A stretch of 9,518 nt of DNA from Bacteroidota bacterium (lineage in GTDB: Bacteria; Bacteroidota; Ignavibacteria; Ignavibacteriales; Ignavibacteriaceae). The notes under the pieces were generated by a model. It was not told the DNA's origin. It searched no databases and was given only the letters and a program-made list of their open reading frames with translations. Below, in pieces: positions 1 through 5,339 of the stretch. Within the stretch, counting starts at the first letter, position 1; each line of letters starts with the position of its first letter. The translations under genes were made by a program, and so were the position numbers. The DNA lies in NCBI GenBank assembly GCA_023453665.1, contig JAEXTA010000103.1, positions 1 through 9,518 on the forward strand, written 5' to 3'.

Positions 1-232
1 CTTCAATAGTTCCGCCTGTCATACACGAAATGAGGAAAGGAAAATTAATTTTCTTTGTAAAGAATTTAGACTTAAAATTTATTTTAGAGAGTTCAGTTTC
101 AGTTGAAGCGAAATGCAGGAATTCATAATTATCAAACCCGTTGGATTTATTCTTAAAGGCAACATCATCAGTCAAACATAAATCAATATGTTCCTGCTTT
201 CGTTTTGATGTTAAATCGGGATTCTCCGTCAT
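1..232 (-). CDS. fni: Type 2 isopentenyl-diphosphate delta-isomerase, N-terminal part (cut by window edge)
   Basis: The first 77 codons of a leftward gene that continues beyond the left edge. The product would be the FMN- and NADPH-dependent enzyme that interconverts isopentenyl diphosphate and dimethylallyl diphosphate in the cytoplasm, unrelated to the type 1 Idi. Two family signatures are visible: the N-terminal R-K-x-x-H motif (R11, K12, H15) involved in substrate binding, and I-S-x-M-T-G-G at residues 68-74, which starts the FMN-binding barrel. The family is usually about 330-360 residues, so roughly three quarters is missing. The start is the ATG at 232. No strong Shine-Dalgarno precedes it and the frame stays open upstream, but the R-K-x-x-H motif at residues 11-15 fits this start. 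It lies 98 bases downstream of pabBC in the same direction, so cotranscription is possible. The family call is fairly secure despite the fragment length. Confidence 0.85.
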   Translation of the reverse strand, partial: MTENPDLTSKRKQEHIDLCLTDDVAFKNKSNGFDNYEFLHFASTETELSKINFKSKFFTKKINFPFLISCMTGGTIE

Positions 233-330
233 GTGAGTCCGGTTTTTTGCTTTAAAGTTAGTTGTAAAACCTGTTTGCAAGATATTAAATTTTATTTGAA
301 AATTCCCCTGTTGAACAGCAGTTGCAGGCA

Positions 331-2163
331 TTATTTAGAAAATATTTTAATTACTTCATCTTTAACAAACAACTTATCAACTTTAACAAGACCTCTCAGT
401 GAATTAGTTAGAAAAAGATTATCTGAATTTTTCAGATCATCAAGCGTCATGGATTTTTCGATAACATTTCCTTTAACATTCATTTGATATGCACGGTATA
501 TACCATCAAGTAATCCGTCTGACAATGGCGGTGTGAACCAGGTATCATCCTTAACTACGAAAATGTTGGTGATCGAACCTTCAGTAACTTTCTGTTTCTC
601 ATTTAAAAAAATCACATCAAAAAATCCTTTTTGCTGATAGTGAAGATATTCCTCATTGTAAAGTTTCCTGTCTGTAGTTTTGAAATATTGAAAGCAACTA
701 TTGCTATCTGTCTTTTTATCTGATAGGATTATATTGATCTCACCGTTATATTTTTCAAATGGTTCTATCGAATAATTGATCATTCCCCATTTAGTCAATT
801 TCAGTTTTAACCTGTATAACAATTGGGGATCACATTTGTCAGTAATATCTTTACACAAAGCACGGATCCTCATTTCATTAAAATCAAAGAGGAAAAAATC
901 ACATGCTGAATGCAATCGCTCCAGATGTTCATTTAATAAATGGATAGAACACTCCTTTACAAGCATTGTTTCAAATAATTCAAAATAATTTTGAGGTTCA
1001 GTAAGGAATGTGCTTTTAAGAAGTGTTTCCTCGTACTCTTTTTCAGGATCGCTATCCCAAACAATGCCTGCCCCTATACCGATTTCACCCTTTCCCTGTG
1101 CTTTATCAATTTCGATGGTTCTTATAACTACATTAAATATATTTTTATCTTTTGTAACCAACCCGATTGAGCCTGTATATAAACCTCTTGATTCAGTTTC
1201 AAGTTGATCAATAATTTCCATCGTCCGAATTTTAGGTGCGCCTGTTATTGAACCGCAAGGAAAAATATTCTTAAAAATATCTGAAAGTTTAACTTCGGGT
1301 CTTATTGTTGAACTGATTGAAGAAGTCATCTGAAAAAGCGATTCATATTTTTCAATTTCAAATAGTGAATCAACTTTTACAGAACCGAATTCACTTATAC
1401 GACCAAGATCGTTGCGAAGAAGATCAACTATCATAACATTTTCGGCTTTATTCTTCTCGCTGTTCTTCAATTCCATTGATGAAGCAAAATCGCCACTTAA
1501 ATTATTTGATCTTTTAATTGTCCCTTTCATCGGGCGGGCTTGTATTCTGTTACCCGATACTTCAAAAAATAATTCAGGTGATGAACACATAATAAATTTA
1601 TCGCCGGCGTTTATAAAAGCTGAATACTTTGCAGACTGATTAAACATCATTGACTTAAACAATTCAGAGCATGAACCCTTAAAATCAAACCTCCCTTTGA
1701 TTGTATAGTTTACCTGGTATGTGTCGCCGGCTGCTATAAATTTCCTAATCTCACCAACATCATTTATAAATTTTTCTTTAGTAGTGTTTAGTGAAAAATT
1801 ATTTACGTCAAATGAATCATCTTGCGGAAGGTTGAATACTATATCTTTACTTTTGATAGTGTTTACATTCTCATTATCAAATAAACAAAATGTTGCCTGC
1901 GGGGTCTTATTTTTTTTAATCAACGGGTTTAGTTTTTTTTCAAAGAAAAAGCCGCATTCGTAGTTGATAAAACAATAAGCTGCGTCGGAGTGTTGGATCT
2001 CATTGAAACATTGTTCCAAATCATTCAGATCAAAAGCTGTTAAAATTTTATTTGGTGAATTAAATATAAAACTTACTGCATCAGTATAAATTCCCGGTGT
2101 GAAGAAAAAAGCCGAATAAGTTTTAGCTTCTATATCTTTTAGTATGTCATCCAGTTGAATCAA
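331..2163 (-). CDS. pabBC: Bifunctional aminodeoxychorismate synthase component I / 4-amino-4-deoxychorismate lyase (PabB-PabC fusion)
   Basis: A 610-residue cytoplasmic protein carrying two consecutive steps of p-aminobenzoate (folate) synthesis. Residues about 125-390 are the chorismate-binding PabB domain: GDTYQVN (147-153), RPMKGT (210-215, with the PabB-type lysine K213), ENVMIVDLLRNDLGR (241-255), PCGSITGAPK (302-311) and IGIGAGIVWDSDPEKEYEE (361-379). Residues about 393-610 are a class IV aminotransferase-fold lyase domain (PabC). It has K495 in FKTTDR as the likely PLP lysine, then VTEGSITNIF (526-535) and PPLSDGLLDGI (545-555). The chorismate domain makes it PabB-like rather than TrpE because of the PMKGT motif and the lyase fusion. 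It needs ammonia from a PabA-type glutaminase, which is not in this window. The start is TTG: an in-frame TAA lies three codons upstream and AAGGA sits 6 bases before it. Upstream of fni on the same strand. Confidence 0.93.
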   Translation of the reverse strand: MIQLDDILKDIEAKTYSAFFFTPGIYTDAVSFIFNSPNKILTAFDLNDLEQCFNEIQHSDAAYCFINYECGFFFEKKLNPLIKKNKTPQATFCLFDNENVNTIKSKDIVFNLPQDDSFDVNNFSLNTTKEKFINDVGEIRKFIAAGDTYQVNYTIKGRFDFKGSCSELFKSMMFNQSAKYSAFINAGDKFIMCSSPELFFEVSGNRIQARPMKGTIKRSNNLSGDFASSMELKNSEKNKAENVMIVDLLRNDLGRISEFGSVKVDSLFEIEKYESLFQMTSSISSTIRPEVKLSDIFKNIFPCGSITGAPKIRTMEIIDQLETESRGLYTGSIGLVTKDKNIFNVVIRTIEIDKAQGKGEIGIGAGIVWDSDPEKEYEETLLKSTFLTEPQNYFELFETMLVKECSIHLLNEHLERLHSACDFFLFDFNEMRIRALCKDITDKCDPQLLYRLKLKLTKWGMINYSIEPFEKYNGEINIILSDKKTDSNSCFQYFKTTDRKLYNEEYLHYQQKGFFDVIFLNEKQKVTEGSITNIFVVKDDTWFTPPLSDGLLDGIYRAYQMNVKGNVIEKSMTLDDLKNSDNLFLTNSLRGLVKVDKLFVKDEVIKIFSK

Positions 2164-2255
2164 AAAAAGTCCTTAATGTTTGAAAATAAAATAAAGAATT
2201 TTATAACCTTTTAACTATTTTTGAATAAACAGAATGAAAATCTTTTTGGTGAATT
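2164..2255. promoter_or_regulatory. Divergent intergenic region between pabBC and the MFS transporter
   Basis: This 92-base, very AT-rich spacer separates two genes transcribed away from each other, so promoters for both should lie in it or just inside the genes. On the plus strand TATTTTTG (2216-2223) matches the Bacteroidota -7 consensus TAnnTTTG and would give a leader of about 25 bases for the transporter, but I find no TTTG at the expected distance upstream. I see no clear operator palindrome. GGTGA at 2248-2252 is only 3 bases from the transporter ATG and is a weak ribosome binding site. Confidence 0.4.
2169..2174 (-). promoter_or_regulatory. Ribosome binding site fixing the TTG start of pabBC
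   Basis: On the minus strand AAGGAC ends just before a T-run leading into TTG at 2163-2161, with about 6 bases between GGA and the start codon. The in-frame TAA at 2175-2173 overlaps this site, so no start further upstream is possible. This supports TTG as the true initiator. Confidence 0.6.
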
Positions 2256-3755
2256 ATGAATAAACCCCGTCTATCTTTCTGGCAAATCTGGAATATGAGT
2301 TTCGGATTTCTTGGTATCCAGTTCGGATTCGCTCTTCAAAATGCAAATGTCAGCAGAATTTTTGAAACGCTTGGCGCAAGTATCGATGCCATTCCGATAC
2401 TATGGATAGCTGCTCCTGTAACCGGTCTGATTGTGCAGCCGATCATAGGACATATGAGTGATAAGACCTGGAACCGGTTGGGAAGAAGACGACCATATTT
2501 TCTAACAGGGGCTTTGTTAGCATCAACGGCAATTATATTTATGCCTAACTCACCAACATTGTGGGTTGCGGCTGGAATGTTATGGATTATGGATGCATCA
2601 ATAAATATTTCAATGGAGCCATTCAGAGCTTTTGTCGGTGATATGCTTCCTTCCGAACAAAGAACAATCGGGTTTTCAATGCAGAGTTTTTTTATCGGTA
2701 TCGGAGCGATTGTTGCTTCTGCGCTTCCTTATATGATGACGAACTGGATTGGAATATCTAACACTGCAAATCCGGGACAAATTCCTGATTCAGTTAAATA
2801 TTCATTTTACTTCGGCGGCGTTGTTTTTCTTTTAGCTGTACTTTATACGGTTTTATCTACAAAAGAATATTCACCTGAAGAATTAAAAAAGTATTCGGAT
2901 GCAGAAAGCAAATCTTCTAACTCACATTCAGATTCTAAAAATATACCTGGTTCAGCTTTTATTAAAAACGGATTGATATGGCTTTTAACAGGACTTGTCA
3001 TCTCAGCAATTTTATACTTTGTCTTAAATGAAAGCGACTACGGACTTTATGTATTATTTGTTGGAGCTGTTATTTTCGGATTACTTCAGATGACAGCCGG
3101 TGTTTTCACAAATCAAAATAAAACTACAGGTGGATTTGTTTCTGTACTAAACGATCTTTACAAAATGCCAAAGACTATGAAGCAGCTAGCTGTTGTTCAG
3201 TTCTTTTCATGGTTTGCGTTGTTTGCAATGTGGATTTATACCACCCCAGCAGTGACGCACCATATTTACGGCGCAACCGACCCATCATCTGAGCTTTATA
3301 ACAAAGGTGCGGATTGGGTTGGCGTGTTAATGTCAGTTTACAATGGTTTCGCAGCTATAATGGCTTTCGTACTTGTCTGGCTTGCAAAGAAAACCAACAG
3401 AAAAACTGTTCATATGATCTCTTTGATAGTGGGCGGAATTGCATTCGCATCTTTCTATGTCATCAAAGATCCAAACCTTCTTTTAGTATCAGAACTTGGA
3501 ATTGGTTTAGCTTGGGCATCAATACTTGCAATGCCTTACGCAATACTTGCAGGTTCACTCCCTGCAGAGAAAATGGGAGTGTATATGGGAATTTTTAATT
3601 TCTTTATTGTTATACCACAAATAACTGCAGCGGCAATACTCGGATTTTTTGTTAAAGAAATTTTTGCCGGCGAAGCTATTTATGCATTACTGCTCGGTGG
3701 TGCTTCAATGGTAGTTGCAGGGTTAATGGTAATGTTTGTAGAGGATAAGGAATAG
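2256..3755 (+). CDS. MFS sugar:cation symporter, SLC45/GPH-like (probable alpha-glucoside transporter)
   Basis: A 499-residue inner-membrane transporter. The N-terminal half has the MFS loop 2-3 signature in an SLC45-like form, GHMSDKTWNRLGRRRPYF (residues 65-82), and EPFRAFVGDMLPSEQRT (121-137). The C-terminal half has the mirrored LPAEKMGVYMGIFNFFIVIPQ (435-455), typical of sucrose/maltose-type symporters. I count about 14 hydrophobic segments: six in the first half (about 12-32, 44-66, 80-97, 101-121, 139-162, 181-201), an extra pair (237-257, 263-283) after a Ser/Lys-rich cytoplasmic loop (about 204-232), then six more. The canonical MFS number is 12. Expected role: proton- or cation-coupled uptake of a disaccharide such as maltose or sucrose. 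The substrate is inferred from family and from the MalEFG importer nearby. Start at ATG 2256 gives the usual short cytoplasmic N-terminus. It converges on vapC with 6 bases between stops. Confidence 0.85.
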   Translation: MNKPRLSFWQIWNMSFGFLGIQFGFALQNANVSRIFETLGASIDAIPILWIAAPVTGLIVQPIIGHMSDKTWNRLGRRRPYFLTGALLASTAIIFMPNSPTLWVAAGMLWIMDASINISMEPFRAFVGDMLPSEQRTIGFSMQSFFIGIGAIVASALPYMMTNWIGISNTANPGQIPDSVKYSFYFGGVVFLLAVLYTVLSTKEYSPEELKKYSDAESKSSNSHSDSKNIPGSAFIKNGLIWLLTGLVISAILYFVLNESDYGLYVLFVGAVIFGLLQMTAGVFTNQNKTTGGFVSVLNDLYKMPKTMKQLAVVQFFSWFALFAMWIYTTPAVTHHIYGATDPSSELYNKGADWVGVLMSVYNGFAAIMAFVLVWLAKKTNRKTVHMISLIVGGIAFASFYVIKDPNLLLVSELGIGLAWASILAMPYAILAGSLPAEKMGVYMGIFNFFIVIPQITAAAILGFFVKEIFAGEAIYALLLGGASMVVAGLMVMFVEDKE

Positions 3756-3761
3756 GAAAGA

Positions 3762-4160
3762 TTAAATCCAATTTTCACAAATTAACTCAGGAATCCTTGT
3801 AAACTCCTTTGTATTATTTGTGACAAGAATAAGATTATTTCTCTTAGCTATTGATGCAATTAATAAATCCATTGCGCCAACCAGTTTTCCTTTTTCTTCG
3901 AGTTGGGTTCTGATCTTACCATACTCTAAAGCATCTTCTGAACAGAAATCCAATACTTCAAGAGGCTGTAGAAATTCCTGCAATGCTATCATATTCTCAT
4001 TTTGCCTGGAACTCTTGTAAACTCCGTAGTAAAGTTCAGAAACAGTTATTGAAGAAATGGCGACACTGCCTGGTTTTAACCTCCGGAATTTTTCAATGAC
4101 TTTTGATGGATTCTTTTTGATAATGTAAATACAAATATTTGTGTCTAATAAGTACTTCAT
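3762..4160 (-). CDS. vapC: VapC-family PIN-domain ribonuclease toxin
   Basis: A 132-residue PIN-domain protein, the toxin of a type II toxin-antitoxin pair. VapC enzymes are Mg2+-dependent RNases that cut tRNA or rRNA when the antitoxin is lost. The PIN acidic set is visible: D6 in LLDTN, E42 in SELYYG and D98 in AMDLLIA. These are followed by VTNNTKEF (residues 113-120), the usual region of the fourth metal/catalytic polar residue, and a C-terminal ENW. All key positions look intact, so the toxin should be active. I chose the ATG at 4160, which overlaps the vapB stop by one base (TGATG), a classic coupling arrangement. A TTG one codon upstream is possible but less likely. Length matches the family (about 130). 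RNA target unknown. It is convergent with the MFS gene, with almost no spacer. Confidence 0.92.
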   Translation of the reverse strand: MKYLLDTNICIYIIKKNPSKVIEKFRRLKPGSVAISSITVSELYYGVYKSSRQNENMIALQEFLQPLEVLDFCSEDALEYGKIRTQLEEKGKLVGAMDLLIASIAKRNNLILVTNNTKEFTRIPELICENWI

Positions 4161-4390
4161 CAAAACAAGTCTTCCCTTTCCTCCAAAAGCGGTTGTTCAC
4201 GCTCACTCATAAAATCTTCAGAAAATTTGTTAAGGCTTTCAAAAAGTGAAGACCATTTTTCCTTTTTAGGAAGAATAACTATCGCGTCACCAACTTTGGT
4301 AATGTATGCTTCTTTACCTTTCAGTTTAAATTTTTTGGGAATTCTGACTGCCTGACTATTGCCGCTATCGAATAACTTTGCTGTTTCCAT
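4160..4390 (-). CDS. vapB: VapB-family antitoxin with AbrB/SpoVT-type DNA-binding domain
   Basis: A 76-residue antitoxin partner of VapC. Residues 1-45 form a swapped-hairpin AbrB-like domain: TAKLFDSGNSQAVRIPKKF (3-21), then a beta segment reading AYITKVGDAIVILPKK (28-43). This is the VapB hallmark and binds operator DNA. The acidic, flexible tail (about 44-76, including SEREQPLLEEREDLF) is the expected VapC-binding region that wraps the toxin and blocks its active site. I start it at ATG 4390 because AGGAG lies 5 bases upstream and the family begins with this M-x-T-A-K-L-F pattern. The frame is open a further 16 codons upstream, but that stretch is the promoter/operator. The stop overlaps the vapC ATG by one base. 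The pair is probably autoregulated through the palindrome at 4405-4425. Confidence 0.92.
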   Translation of the reverse strand: METAKLFDSGNSQAVRIPKKFKLKGKEAYITKVGDAIVILPKKEKWSSLFESLNKFSEDFMSEREQPLLEEREDLF

Positions 4391-4395
4391 ATTAA

Positions 4396-4400
4396 CTCCT
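4396..4400 (-). promoter_or_regulatory. Strong ribosome binding site of vapB
   Basis: On the minus strand AGGAG is followed by TTAAT and then ATG at 4390, a near-ideal 5-base spacing. This site decides the vapB start and rules against the 16-codon upstream extension of the frame. Confidence 0.7.
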
Positions 4401-4404
4401 ATTT

Positions 4405-4425
4405 GTATATACTTAAAATATATAC
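4405..4425. promoter_or_regulatory. Inverted repeat, probable VapB/VapBC operator
   Basis: A perfect 7-base inverted repeat, GTATATA and TATATAC, separated by 7 bases (CTTAAAA on the plus strand), lying 15-35 bases upstream of the vapB ATG. Outer flanks extend it imperfectly (TTTGTATATA against TATATACACAAA). Toxin-antitoxin operons of this type are usually repressed by the VapB-VapC complex binding such a palindrome over the promoter. The position and symmetry fit that role. The assignment as operator is inference, and AT-rich DNA can produce such repeats by chance. Confidence 0.45.
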
Positions 4426-4465
4426 ACAAAAATTGCAAAACAAATTCAATTTACTTGTAAGATTT

Positions 4466-5320
4466 CTACCCCTTCACACTTCCCAGTGTTAATCCTGATA
4501 CAAGCCATTTACTAAGAATGATAAACAAAGCAACAACAGGTATGCTTACAACAAGCGCTGCGGCGGCATATAATCCCCATTCCGTTGTAAGGTTGGATTG
4601 AAATGATTTTAATCCAAGCGGAAGCGTATATAATTCTGTGTTCTGCAAAACCTGCGCTGCAACAATGTATTCTGACCAGGCTGTCATAAAAGAAAACAAA
4701 GCTGTAATAACCAAAGCCGGCGCTGCAAGCGGGAAAATTATTTTATAAAATGCCTGCCATTTATTGCATCCATCAATCCTTGCAGATTCTTCAAGACTGA
4801 ATGGAATTGTATCGTAATATCCTTTCATCTGCCAGATACAAAACGGTAATGCGGTTGCAGAATAAACGATGATAATTCCAAGATAGCTGTTCAAAAGTTC
4901 AAGCTTAATAAGCATAATATACATTGGAAGAAGCAGCATTGTAGCCGGGAACATTTGTGTCGTAAGTATGCCAACCATACTAACTTGCTTTCCGATAAAT
5001 TTAAATCTTGATAAAGCATAACCTGCAGTCGAAGCAAGTGCAACACCAGTTAGTGTTACAATTCCTGATACAATTGTAGAATTCCAAACCCATAACAGAA
5101 ATGGTCGGTTGGTGAATAGTTCAATGTACTGTCTGAAGGTTGCATTGTCAGGAATAATATCAAGATTTGTGGAAAGTAATTTATCATCAGGTCTTATTGA
5201 AATTGTAAAGACATTTAAAATCGGATACAGAGCAATCAACGTAAAAATGAGAAGAAACAAGTATGTGAGTATATCAACTAATAGATTTTTTTTCTTAAAT
5301 GTACTCTTATTCTTATTCAT
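4466..5320 (-). CDS. malG: Maltose/maltodextrin ABC transporter permease MalG
   Basis: A 284-residue inner-membrane permease of the MalFG family with six predicted membrane segments (about 14-38, 80-100, 113-137, 145-163, 201-221, 252-272). The cytoplasmic EAA coupling loop is EESARIDGCNKWQAF (177-191) followed by YKIIFPLAAP (192-201), the docking site for the ATPase. The C-terminus, WLVSGLTLGSVKG, closely resembles the enterobacterial MalG tail, which inserts into the MalK dimer interface. This suggests a MalK-like ATPase exists, although none is encoded here. Length fits the family (about 280-296). The start is ATG 5320, with a weak GGAAAA upstream. It follows malEF by 19 bases and is surely in the same operon. 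MalG pairs with the MalF half of that protein to form the channel. No convincing strong terminator follows the stop. vapB begins 75 bases further on. Confidence 0.93.
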   Translation of the reverse strand: MNKNKSTFKKKNLLVDILTYLFLLIFTLIALYPILNVFTISIRPDDKLLSTNLDIIPDNATFRQYIELFTNRPFLLWVWNSTIVSGIVTLTGVALASTAGYALSRFKFIGKQVSMVGILTTQMFPATMLLLPMYIMLIKLELLNSYLGIIIVYSATALPFCIWQMKGYYDTIPFSLEESARIDGCNKWQAFYKIIFPLAAPALVITALFSFMTAWSEYIVAAQVLQNTELYTLPLGLKSFQSNLTTEWGLYAAAALVVSIPVVALFIILSKWLVSGLTLGSVKG

Positions 5321-5339
5321 ATTTTTTTCCGGTTTAGAA

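Noticed and set aside
776..1963. Several short plus-strand frames opposite pabBC
   Set aside because: They lie antisense to a strongly conserved gene, have no ribosome binding sites worth noting and no domain features. They are shadows of pabBC.
2216..2223. TATTTTTG as a confident Bacteroidota -7 promoter element for the MFS gene
   Set aside because: It matches TAnnTTTG, but no TTTG lies about 19 bases upstream (the nearest is 33 bases away), and the region is AT-rich. It is mentioned only within the intergenic entry.
3314..3598. A 94-codon plus-strand frame inside the MFS gene
   Set aside because: It overlaps the conserved second half of the transporter in another frame, its composition is Cys/Arg/Asn-rich, and it resembles no known protein.
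4158..4163. TTG at 4163 as the vapC start
   Set aside because: The ATG one codon later overlaps the vapB stop as TGATG, the usual coupled arrangement, and gives the normal M-K-Y-L-L-D-T-N beginning.
4391..4438. A 16-codon N-terminal extension of vapB
   Set aside because: The extension would cover the ribosome binding site and the palindrome, and VapB proteins begin at the M-x-T-A-K-L-F pattern. The AGGAG is placed for the internal ATG at 4390.
4430..4452. Six-base inverted repeat (AAATTG/CAATTT, 11-base loop) downstream of malG as a terminator
   Set aside because: The stem is short and almost all A-T, and only a brief, interrupted T-run follows on the minus strand. It also abuts the vapB promoter region, so I do not call it a terminator.
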